DNA of 7,959 nt from an uncultured Collinsella sp. (GTDB taxonomy: Bacteria; Actinomycetota; Coriobacteriia; Coriobacteriales; Coriobacteriaceae). Below, piece after piece: positions 1 to 6,138 of this stretch. The DNA is taken from the NCBI GenBank assembly GCA_900757265.1, contig CAAENW010000114.1, positions 1-7,959 on the forward strand. The letters run 5' to 3'. Within the stretch, counting starts at the first letter, position 1, and the number at the start of each line of letters is the position of its first letter. Position numbers and translations under genes: made by a program. The notes below the pieces were generated by a model. The model had not been told where the DNA came from. It did no database searches and saw only the letters and a list, made by a program, of their open reading frames with translations.

Positions 1-358
1 CCCCGACGCCATCGTGGGCCTTTCGGCCCGTTGCGAGGAGATGCTCGAGTACGTCAAAACCGCCGACATGAGCCTGGTCGACTACCTGGGCATCGGCCCG
101 CTCCACGAGACCGAGACCAAGCGCGATTGCGGACGCGCGGCCGACGGCTCCATCATCACCAAGAGCTTTGAGGACCTGGCCGCACTCCATGAGGCAAGCC
201 CCGTGCCCATCGTGGTGGGCGGCGGCGTTAAGACGGCCGATCTGCCGCAACTCAAGTCCACCGGCGTCGACGGCTTCTTTGTGGTGAGCGCCGTCTGCAG
301 CGCCGACGACCCCTACGCCGCAGCCGAGGAGCTCGTCGATACCTGGCAGCAAGCATAG
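1..358 (+). CDS. thiE: Thiamine-phosphate synthase, C-terminal part (5' truncated by window edge)
   Basis: Thiamine-phosphate synthase is a cytosolic enzyme that joins the pyrimidine pyrophosphate (HMP-PP) to the thiazole phosphate to give thiamine phosphate. The reading frame enters the window at base 2 and stops with TAG at 356-358, leaving about 118 residues of a protein that is usually about 210 residues long. Visible family signatures are GLSAR near the left edge, DYLGIGPLHETETK (the GxGP..T.TK loop that holds the pyrophosphate), IVVGGGV (usually IGGI in the family), and GVDGFFVVSAV followed by DDP near the C-terminus, the usual phosphate-binding end of this TIM barrel. The order and spacing fit ThiE well. 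The true start lies outside the window, so a fusion to another thiamine enzyme cannot be excluded. A perfect 20-bp palindrome begins 6 nt after the stop. Confidence 0.88.
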   Translation, partial: PDAIVGLSARCEEMLEYVKTADMSLVDYLGIGPLHETETKRDCGRAADGSIITKSFEDLAALHEASPVPIVVGGGVKTADLPQLKSTGVDGFFVVSAVCSADDPYAAAEELVDTWQQA

Positions 359-363
359 ACCTA

Positions 364-383
364 TGCCGAGCAGCTGCTCGGCA
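364..383. terminator. 20-bp perfect palindrome just after thiE
   Basis: TGCCGAGCAGCTGCTCGGCA is a perfect palindrome starting 6 nt after the thiE stop codon. As RNA it could form a GC-rich hairpin, though a small loop would have to open at its centre. It is followed by CTCATATCTTC rather than a clear U-run, so an intrinsic terminator for thiE is possible but weak. It could instead be a protein-binding dyad. The placement is seen directly; the role is inferred. Confidence 0.35.
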
Positions 384-400
384 GCCTCATATCTTCAAGA

Positions 401-450
401 GCGGAAAGCGCATCCCAGTTTGGACGTCCATTCTGGGATGCGCTTTCCGC
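401..450. repeat. Long hairpin, unit 1 of a REP-like pair
   Basis: The 18-nt arms at 401-418 and 433-450 are perfect reverse complements (GCGGAAAGCGCATCCCAG and its complement). The 14-nt loop contains a further palindrome, TGGACGTCCA, at 421-430. The element lies between the convergent thiE and patatin genes. It is symmetrical and could end transcription or stabilise mRNA from either side, but no T-run follows on either strand. It is clearly related to the hairpin at 462-512. Confidence 0.7.
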
Positions 451-461
451 ATAGAGGACCA

Positions 462-512
462 GCGGGAAACTGCGTCCCAGTCTGAACGCTGATTACGGGA
501 TGCAGTTTCCGC
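462..512. repeat. Long hairpin, unit 2 of a REP-like pair
   Basis: The arms at 462-478 and 497-512 pair almost fully, with one bulged G and one G-T wobble. The unit shares its start (GCGG..AAA), its CGTCCCAG or CATCCCAG block and its end (GGGATGC..TTTCCGC) with the hairpin at 401-450, from which it is separated by 11 nt. Where the left arm differs (AAAGCG against AAACTG), the right arm changes to match (CGCTTT against CAGTTT), so pairing is kept. The unit ends 8 nt from the stop codon of the patatin gene. Confidence 0.65.
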
Positions 513-519
513 CGCCGCC

Positions 520-1389
520 CTACCCCGCCAGATACGCTTCCAGCGCGGGCAACGTCGCCTCCGCATCGCGACGGCCGATCTGGTAGATGCGCTCGAGCTC
601 ATCGGGCTCGCGGCACAGCGACGGTACCTTCACCGATTCGCTCGGCCGCACCACAAAGATTTCGCCGGCAGCCTCGCGACGTGCCAGGTCATCGAGCGTG
701 GCATTGTAGACCTCATGCCGATGCTCAAGCGCTGCAACAAACTCCGGATAGTGACGGAACGCGCGCCGCAGCATGGGCATCACGCTGTTAGGCTGCTTCA
801 CAAAGCCCGCCGGCTGCGTGAGTACCACGATATTGCGGTCATACCCCTGCGCAAACAGCCAAGCGCTGGGAATGGAATCAGCCACGCCACCATCCAGATA
901 CTTACGCCCGTCAATAGCAACGGGACGCGTCGCCACAGGAATCGCAGACGACGCCCGGATCCACTCGATATCGCGCTCGTCGCCATACGGCAAATCGTGA
1001 TAGACAGCCTTGCCCGTCTCGATATCGGTACACACGCACGTAAATCGCATGGGGCAGGCGCGATACGCTTCCAAGTCGATGGGGTCGCGCTCGATAGGCA
1101 CCTCGTGATAGGCAAACTCGGCATTAAACATATCGCCGGTGCGCAACCAGCTCGTCACGCTCGCATAGCGCTTGTCGGCACAATAGGCCTTGTTGTAGCG
1201 AATGGCGCGGCCAATCTGGCGCGATTTAAAGTTGTAGCCAAAGGCCGCACCCGCCGAGACTCCCACCATATGGTCGCAGGTCAAGCCATGCTCCATCCAT
1301 ACGTCGAGCACGCCCGCCGTATACATACCGCGGTAGCCGCCTCCCTCGAGCGCAAGCCCCACCGTGCGCGTCGTATCTGGCTGTGCCAT
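520..1389 (-). CDS. Patatin-like phospholipase family protein
   Basis: This predicted serine lipid acyl hydrolase has 289 residues and carries the three hallmarks of the bacterial patatin family. They are a glycine-rich oxyanion-hole loop LEGGGYRG (residues 14-21), a nucleophile elbow GVSAG with Ser45, and the catalytic-dyad Asp166 in LDGGVADS. Length and motif spacing match the short bacterial patatins of the RssA/YjjU type. There is no signal peptide or membrane segment, so it probably acts in the cytoplasm or at the inner face of the membrane; the substrate cannot be told. ATG at 1389 was chosen over the upstream ATG at 1473 because GGAG lies 8 nt before it and because family homology starts just inside it. 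The extra 28 residues of the longer form do not look like coding sequence. The gene ends with TAG (top-strand CTA at 520-522) beside the paired hairpins. It is divergent from the large c-di-GMP gene. Confidence 0.9.
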   Translation of the reverse strand: MAQPDTTRTVGLALEGGGYRGMYTAGVLDVWMEHGLTCDHMVGVSAGAAFGYNFKSRQIGRAIRYNKAYCADKRYASVTSWLRTGDMFNAEFAYHEVPIERDPIDLEAYRACPMRFTCVCTDIETGKAVYHDLPYGDERDIEWIRASSAIPVATRPVAIDGRKYLDGGVADSIPSAWLFAQGYDRNIVVLTQPAGFVKQPNSVMPMLRRAFRHYPEFVAALEHRHEVYNATLDDLARREAAGEIFVVRPSESVKVPSLCREPDELERIYQIGRRDAEATLPALEAYLAG

Positions 1390-1410
1390 GCAACCATCTC
1401 CGTTCCTGCG

Positions 1411-1439
1411 TTTTAAACCGGAACAAGTATACCCGTCAA
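1411..1439 (-). promoter_or_regulatory. Candidate promoter of the patatin gene
   Basis: On the minus strand TTGACG (top-strand 1434-1439) is followed after 17 nt by TTAAAA (1411-1416), which fits a sigma-70-type spacing with a modest -10. A TATACT hexamer (top 1426-1431) lies between them and is an alternative -10 with a poorer -35. Either would give a leader of only about 15-30 nt. This is a motif match only. Confidence 0.3.
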
Positions 1440-1550
1440 CATATATCGCCTCAGTCGCATTTATATCGAGCATCGCATCGTCACGCTACCGATTGGCGAA
1501 TAATAGCCATCCGCGGCAGGGGCACCCATATACAATCCAATATTGTTGTT

Positions 1551-1556
1551 TATACT
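1551..1556 (+). promoter_or_regulatory. Candidate -10 element for the large c-di-GMP gene
   Basis: TATACT matches TATAAT at five of six positions and lies in the AT-rich part of the divergent region, pointing toward the GGDEF-EAL gene. No convincing -35 is seen at 16-18 nt upstream. If used, the transcript would carry a leader of about 150 nt that contains the hairpin at 1626-1655. Confidence 0.25.
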
Positions 1557-1625
1557 ACTGAACAGTCATCGGCAGCGAACACGGACCGACAAATTAAACC
1601 AGCGACGCGGCAAGGGGGCCTGGAT

Positions 1626-1655
1626 ACACGCAAAACGTTGAGCAGCAACGCGTGT
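1626..1655 (+). promoter_or_regulatory. Leader hairpin upstream of the large c-di-GMP gene
   Basis: ACACG (1626-1630) pairs with CGTGT (1651-1655), and CGTTG (1636-1640) pairs with CAACG (1646-1650) around a 5-nt AGCAG loop, with CAAAA bulged on the left. The stem-loop sits about 57 nt before the chosen start codon and would be part of the untranslated leader. It does not cover a Shine-Dalgarno sequence, so a regulatory role is only a guess. Confidence 0.3.
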
Positions 1656-1711
1656 GCACAACGAGCTCGCCCGACGCAACCCGCCCCCGACCCCAGAAAG
1701 CCGCTTACAGC

Positions 1712-4429
1712 ATGGATACCGCCAGCAATTACACCGAAACGCTCGAAAAGACCATCCGTGACCTTCTCGAGCGCCAGGACGATCTGATCAGGACTGCCTT
1801 TACCGACCCGCTCACCGGACTTGGCAACCGCGGCGGCTTTGCCCGTTCCCTAGAGGAAATCTGGGAGCAGGAACTGCCCGTGACCATGGCGTTTATCGAC
1901 ATCGATAACCTTAAGCATTGCAACGACATCTTTGGACACGACGAGGGCAACCGCTATATCTTGCAGGTGAGCCTCTATCTAAAGCTATATATGAAGGTGG
2001 ATGAAGCGGCATTTCGCCTGGGAGGCGACGAGTTTGCCATCCTGTCTACGATTGCGACCGAGGATGACCTTGCCGAACGTCTGGAACACTGCCGAACGGT
2101 CCTGCTCAAAAATAACGATTCCGAGATGCCTCACTCGTTTAGCTACGGAGTGTCACACGCCGACCCCGCCTTGGGCGAAGCCTCCAATCGCATGACGCTC
2201 GATGCCGACCATCGTATGTACGACTACAAGCTGCGCCATGCCGTGCACCTCGATCGACGCAATATCACGCAAGTCCACGCCGACGACTTCGAAGTTAGCG
2301 ATCGCATTTTCGACGCCCTTTCGATGCTCAATGAAGGCCGCTATTTCTTTATCGAGAACCTGGACAAACATCGCACCCTTTGGTCACAAGGCGCCATGCG
2401 CGATCTCGGCCTTCCTTCGGAGCATATAGACAACTGTCACGATTACTGGAAAACGCGTGTCCACCCCGATGACCTCGAGGCCTATAGCAACGATATCGAC
2501 CAGATCTACAACGGCTCCAAGCACCGTCGCGTCATGCAATACCGCGTGCGCAATGCCACTGGTGACTACGTTCTCTGCCGTGCTCGCGGGTTTCGTATCG
2601 ACGGCGACGAAGGTGTCCCCTCGCTCTATGTCGGCGAGCTCGTCAACCACTCACTTGCCGAGACCGTCGACGCCGCCACAGGTCTCGGAACGCAGCGCAT
2701 GCTGGTCAACGCCATCGATGCCTGCCGCCGCGACCGTTGCGAGACGGGGCTTATAGCGGTGCGCATTCGTGGCACGGCAAAGCTCAACGAGCTCTACGGG
2801 GCCGAGGCCGTCGACAACCTGCTTGCCGAATACGCAGGCCGCATGTTGTCGATCACCCGTGGCAGGAGTCGCGTCTACCGCTCACGAAGCGTCCAGTTTG
2901 TCGTGCTCAGCAACGATTTGGACCACGAGGCATTCGAGCAACTGGTCCGTCATCTAAAAGAGGCCGTTTTCGCCCCTGTTCGAATCGCGGGCGATACCAT
3001 TACCCCCGTCTGTCTAGTCGTTCCGGCCTTTTACGAGCGCCTAACCAATCAAGCGACTGCCGTTTTAGGTGAACTCGACCGTCGCCTTCGCACGGCCGGC
3101 GGACTTGTCCCCAACGATAGCCTCCCCATACCCGAGATAGAGCGCAAAAGCGCTATCGCCGATCGCATCGATATGCTCACGGGTCTCTGTCGACCCAGCG
3201 AGTTTATGCGGCGCGCCAACGCATTTCTCCAGACAAGGCGCGACGGCGCATGGTGTATCGCCACCGTCGACATGGGGCACATGCGACTGTTCAACGAATG
3301 GCACGGACAGGCCGAGGGCGACCGCGTGCTCGCCGACGTAGGTACAGTCCTCAAGGACATCGAGAATGCCGATATGGGCGTCGCAGGGTACTGGGGCCAA
3401 GATGACTTTTGCGTACTCATCCCCTTTAAGCACATCATCGTCCATCAAATCTATAACCGCATTCGCGAGGCAGTAGCCAGGCATGATGACGGCGTAGGTT
3501 TCTGGCCGTCCATGGGCGTTTACCCCATCGACTCCAATGAGGAAATCACCATCGATGCGCAGGCCAAGGCCATGTTTACCAATCGGCGTGCAAAAAACGA
3601 CTTTAAGGAGCGCATTGCCATTTTCCGCCCCGAGGAGTACGAGCGCGAAATCTCGTTCCACCGCACGCTAACCGAATTCCAGTACGCGCTCTCAAACGGC
3701 CGCATTACCTACTACCTGCAGCCCCAGGTCGACATGGAAACCGGCGAGATTATTGGCGCCGAGGCACTCACGCGCTGGATTGACAAGGACGGCTCCCTCA
3801 TTTCACCCGCCACCTTTATCCCCGCTCTCGAGGAAAGCGGTTTTGTGGTGACGCTCGACAAGTACATTTGGCAGGGCGTTGCCTCGTGGCTGCGCGAGCG
3901 CATCGATCGAGGGCTTCGCGTGGTTCCGATCTCGCTCAACGTGTCGCGCGTGGATATCCTTGCCTGCGACGTTGCCGAACATATGGGAGCGCTCGCCGCG
4001 CAATACAACCTACCGCCCGAGCTCATGCGCATCGAGATCACCGAGACGGCTTATACGGGAGAGTCCGAAGCTGTGGATAAGCTGACAGCCGACCTGCACA
4101 ACCGCGGCTTCTCGACCTACATGGACGATTTTGGCACCGGCCAGTCCACGCTCGCGATGCTCAAGAACGTCAACGTCGACGTCATCAAGCTCGACCGCAC
4201 GTTTGTGCCCGTCGACGGCGATCAAAGCCGCAGTGTGCAAATCATTTCATCAATGCTCGAGATGGCGCAGTCGCTCCATCTGCCCGTTGTGGTCGAAGGC
4301 ATCGAGACAAATGAGCAGGCAAACATGCTGCGCCACATGGGCGCCCGCTACGCTCAGGGCTTCCTCTACTACCGCCCCATGCCGGCAAAGGATTTTGAGG
4401 CGTTACTCGATGGTGGCGACAACAACTAA
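1712..4429 (+). CDS. GGDEF-PAS-GGDEF'-GGDEF''-EAL cyclic-di-GMP turnover protein
   Basis: This 905-residue protein should both make and degrade the second messenger cyclic-di-GMP. Domain 1 (about 30-185) is a GGDEF domain with LTGLGN, FIDIDNLKHCND and an intact RLGGDEF (GGDEF at 104-108), so diguanylate cyclase activity is expected. The RxxD inhibitory site is replaced by KVDE. A PAS-type domain follows (about 197-313, with RVHPDD and MQYRV). A second GGDEF-like domain (about 320-485) has RSVQF (392-396) in place of the signature. A third (about 500-655) has GQDDF (562-566). The EAL domain (about 665-905) keeps E684-A-L, N743, E775, D805-D806 in DDFGTG, K826, E862 and Q882, the set expected of an active phosphodiesterase. 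No membrane segment or signal peptide is seen, so it is probably cytoplasmic. I chose ATG 1712; a GTG at 1652 adds 20 residues of non-coding character, and neither start has a good ribosome binding site. A shorter paralogue follows 179 bp downstream. Confidence 0.9.
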   Translation: MDTASNYTETLEKTIRDLLERQDDLIRTAFTDPLTGLGNRGGFARSLEEIWEQELPVTMAFIDIDNLKHCNDIFGHDEGNRYILQVSLYLKLYMKVDEAAFRLGGDEFAILSTIATEDDLAERLEHCRTVLLKNNDSEMPHSFSYGVSHADPALGEASNRMTLDADHRMYDYKLRHAVHLDRRNITQVHADDFEVSDRIFDALSMLNEGRYFFIENLDKHRTLWSQGAMRDLGLPSEHIDNCHDYWKTRVHPDDLEAYSNDIDQIYNGSKHRRVMQYRVRNATGDYVLCRARGFRIDGDEGVPSLYVGELVNHSLAETVDAATGLGTQRMLVNAIDACRRDRCETGLIAVRIRGTAKLNELYGAEAVDNLLAEYAGRMLSITRGRSRVYRSRSVQFVVLSNDLDHEAFEQLVRHLKEAVFAPVRIAGDTITPVCLVVPAFYERLTNQATAVLGELDRRLRTAGGLVPNDSLPIPEIERKSAIADRIDMLTGLCRPSEFMRRANAFLQTRRDGAWCIATVDMGHMRLFNEWHGQAEGDRVLADVGTVLKDIENADMGVAGYWGQDDFCVLIPFKHIIVHQIYNRIREAVARHDDGVGFWPSMGVYPIDSNEEITIDAQAKAMFTNRRAKNDFKERIAIFRPEEYEREISFHRTLTEFQYALSNGRITYYLQPQVDMETGEIIGAEALTRWIDKDGSLISPATFIPALEESGFVVTLDKYIWQGVASWLRERIDRGLRVVPISLNVSRVDILACDVAEHMGALAAQYNLPPELMRIEITETAYTGESEAVDKLTADLHNRGFSTYMDDFGTGQSTLAMLKNVNVDVIKLDRTFVPVDGDQSRSVQIISSMLEMAQSLHLPVVVEGIETNEQANMLRHMGARYAQGFLYYRPMPAKDFEALLDGGDNN

Positions 4430-4448
4430 TACGCTCGTGCGCAAAACG

Positions 4449-4484
4449 CTGGCACCGAGGGAGACGTTTGTCCCCATGAGCCAG
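4449..4484. repeat. Imperfect inverted repeat, unit A, with TTTGTCCCCAT
   Basis: CTGGC (4449-4453) pairs with GCCAG (4480-4484). After a 5-by-5-nt internal loop, GGGA pairs with TCCC around an 8-nt loop. The unit lies 20 nt after the stop codon of the upstream c-di-GMP gene and could be part of its terminator or mRNA end, but no U-run follows. Its right half shares the 11-mer TTTGTCCCCAT with the unit at 4500-4533, 52 nt downstream. Confidence 0.45.
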
Positions 4485-4499
4485 CCTACGCCCAAAAAC

Positions 4500-4533
4500 G
4501 CCACCGCCGAAGGGGTGTTTTGTCCCCATTGGC
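4500..4533. repeat. Imperfect inverted repeat, unit B, with TTTGTCCCCAT
   Basis: GCCA (4500-4503) pairs with TGGC (4530-4533), and GGGG (4512-4515) pairs with CCCC (4524-4527) around an 8-nt loop. It has the same plan as the unit at 4449-4484: short outer arms, an internal loop, 4-bp inner arms and an 8-nt loop. The 11-mer TTTGTCCCCAT recurs at 4467-4477 and 4519-4529. The repeated plan and shared core suggest a repeat family; a role is not evident. Confidence 0.45.
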
Positions 4534-4539
4534 TAACTT

Positions 4540-4570
4540 ATATCCCCAATCCAAACCAAATTGGGGATAT
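4540..4570. promoter_or_regulatory. Perfect 11-bp dyad, probable operator of the shorter c-di-GMP gene
   Basis: ATATCCCCAAT (4540-4550) and ATTGGGGATAT (4560-4570) are perfect inverted repeats separated by 9 nt. The right arm overlaps a -10-like hexamer TATGAT (4568-4573), and the left arm covers where a -35 should be. The position is therefore typical of a repressor or activator operator. The site is 38 nt before the start codon, clear of the Shine-Dalgarno sequence. As RNA it could also form a stem-loop, but it would lie at or before the predicted transcription start. Confidence 0.55.
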
Positions 4571-4573
4571 GAT
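4568..4573 (+). promoter_or_regulatory. Candidate -10 element of the shorter c-di-GMP gene
   Basis: TATGAT matches TATAAT at five of six positions and lies 35 nt before the ATG, overlapping the right arm of the dyad. There is no good -35 hexamer at the usual distance, which would fit a promoter that needs an activator or one occluded by a dyad-binding factor. Confidence 0.35.
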
Positions 4574-4608
4574 ACAAACCACTGTTGTGCCCAAGGAGGT
4601 TATCCATC

Positions 4609-6138
4609 ATGAACGAGTCGTATCGCTTGGGCGAGCAATCGATTATCTCCTATCTTCAGCGACTTGCGAGCGGGGTCTCGACCGCCGAGCTCGATGTTAC
4701 TGCGCTGCCCCCGGAGCTGTGCGCCATCGGCGATCAGCTACAGAAGACATTTGCCATCCTGCAGCAAGAACGCGAGCTGCTTGAGCGCGGCGCCTATATC
4801 GACTCGCTCACCAATCTTGGCAACCGTGGCGGACTCGACCGCCATGTCGATCAGCTCTGGCGCAAAGGCACCCCCTTCACCTGCGCCTATATCGATATCG
4901 ACCACCTCAAGCATTGCAACGATAAGTTTGGCCACACCGAGGGCAATCGCTACATCCTGAGCATCTGCCGTGCACTCACCGAGACAATGGAGCCCGATGA
5001 CCTGCTGTTCCGTATCGGTGGAGACGAATTTGTACTTATATCCCCCACGACAGACGAAGCCGAGCTCGAGCAGCGCCTGGAGCGGACGCGTGCCAATCTT
5101 ATCGAGGCAACATCGGACGGCAAGGCGCCCATGACCGCCAGCTTTAGCTTTGGCTGCTCGCGCGTCGACCCGCTTGCAGGCGATACGCGTCGCCAGATGA
5201 CAAAGGACGCCGACCGCAAAATGTATCGCTACAAGCTCATGCACCGTGTACAACAGCCAGAAGAAGACAACGTGCCGCAACACCCGGTCGCCGATCAGCC
5301 TCTCTGCAACGACCGAGTGTTCCAAGCGATCTCCATGAGCTCCGAGACGCGCTATCCGTTTATCCTTAACCTCGATACCGGCGAATCGCAATGGTCGATT
5401 AATGCCGTGCGCGATTTTGACCTGCCCTCCCAGCATCCCTATAACTCGCTCGATATGTGGCTCGCCCGCGTTCACCCCGAGGACCGCGACAACGTGCGCA
5501 GCGAGCTCGATATGGTGGTAAACGGCGCGTGGCACTTCCATTACATGCAGTATCGCGTCATGAATACCGCTGGTAAATATGCGCTGTGCGAGTGTACGGG
5601 CTACCGCTTGGATAGCACCGAAACCGAGCCCAACATGTATGTGGGCATTATCATCAACCGAAGCTTGGCGGATACGACCGATTCCGTGACCGGCCTGGGC
5701 GATATCCACGCCCTGGTCAACGCCATTGGCGAAATGCGTCGCGTGGCGCGCAAGGCAGGCCTGGTCGCCATCAAAATCGACGACATCGCCAAGGTCAATG
5801 CCCGCTTTGGCTTTGATGCGGGCGACCGCGTTTTGGCAGAAAGTGCCGCCTGCCTCATGGACTGTTCGCGCGGCAAGGGCCGTCTGTTCCGCTCGACCGG
5901 ACCGATGTTCGTGGCGCTTTTCGATGACCTTGATCCCGAAGAGACCGACGCGATCGCAGAAGAAATCGAGCGGTTCTTGGGGTCGCCCGTACTCTTTGGC
6001 TCATTTGAATATCAGCCGCCCATTCGTGTGGCCACACTTCATCTGGACGCCGTCGACCGACAGCCCGTTTCCATTTTGAACGAGCTCAAAGCGCTACTTG
6101 AAGAGGCACCACAAGTACCGGGCACCAAGCTGGACTAG
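4609..6138 (+). CDS. GGDEF-PAS-degenerate GGDEF protein (diguanylate cyclase), paralogue of the preceding gene
   Basis: This 509-residue predicted diguanylate cyclase condenses two GTP into cyclic-di-GMP. The N-terminal GGDEF domain (about 65-225) has LTNLGN, YIDIDHLKHCND, FGHTEGNRYIL and an intact RIGGDEF (GGDEF at 137-141). The I-site position reads EPDD instead of RxxD, so classical product inhibition is not expected. A PAS-type domain (about 235-350) contains RVHPEDR and MQYRVMNTAGKYALC. The C-terminal GGDEF-like domain (about 355-500) begins VTGLGD but has TGPMF (430-434) at the signature, so it is almost surely non-catalytic. The protein aligns along its whole length with the first half of the preceding one and lacks only the third GGDEF-like and EAL domains. 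ATG 4609 is set by a near-perfect AAGGAGGT 8 nt upstream. There is no transmembrane segment. It could be cotranscribed with the preceding gene, but the 179-bp gap and the dyad suggest its own promoter. Confidence 0.92.
   Translation: MNESYRLGEQSIISYLQRLASGVSTAELDVTALPPELCAIGDQLQKTFAILQQERELLERGAYIDSLTNLGNRGGLDRHVDQLWRKGTPFTCAYIDIDHLKHCNDKFGHTEGNRYILSICRALTETMEPDDLLFRIGGDEFVLISPTTDEAELEQRLERTRANLIEATSDGKAPMTASFSFGCSRVDPLAGDTRRQMTKDADRKMYRYKLMHRVQQPEEDNVPQHPVADQPLCNDRVFQAISMSSETRYPFILNLDTGESQWSINAVRDFDLPSQHPYNSLDMWLARVHPEDRDNVRSELDMVVNGAWHFHYMQYRVMNTAGKYALCECTGYRLDSTETEPNMYVGIIINRSLADTTDSVTGLGDIHALVNAIGEMRRVARKAGLVAIKIDDIAKVNARFGFDAGDRVLAESAACLMDCSRGKGRLFRSTGPMFVALFDDLDPEETDAIAEEIERFLGSPVLFGSFEYQPPIRVATLHLDAVDRQPVSILNELKALLEEAPQVPGTKLD

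Larger units (their letters stand above)
1390..1711. other. Divergent intergenic regulatory region
   Basis: This 322-bp region separates the patatin gene (-) from the c-di-GMP gene (+) and holds no convincing gene. Its patatin-proximal half is clearly more AT-rich than its surroundings. It contains candidate promoter elements for the minus strand and one -10-like hexamer TATACT (1551-1556) for the plus strand, without a good -35. The half nearer the c-di-GMP gene is a GC-rich leader with a hairpin at 1626-1655. I looked for a c-di-GMP riboswitch and saw none of its conserved core strings. Confidence 0.6.

Noticed and set aside
1652..1711. GTG start giving a 20-residue longer GGDEF-EAL protein
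   Set aside because: There is no Shine-Dalgarno sequence, the GTG lies in a hairpin, and the extra residues are not coding-like.
1557..1711. Possible c-di-GMP (GEMM) riboswitch in the leader
   Set aside because: The GC-rich leader and the context made it worth checking, but the conserved core strings of class I are absent and no convincing class II fold was seen.
1383..1787. 134-codon plus-strand frame across the divergent region
   Set aside because: Its residues are low-complexity and rich in Arg, Pro, Thr and Ser. It has no ribosome binding site and overlaps the start of the GGDEF gene in another frame.
4738..5709. 323-codon open frame antisense to the shorter c-di-GMP gene
   Set aside because: It has no recognisable domain or ribosome binding site. 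The sense gene has clear domains, and a similar antisense frame over the paralogue simply mirrors the duplicated sense sequence and GC-biased third positions.
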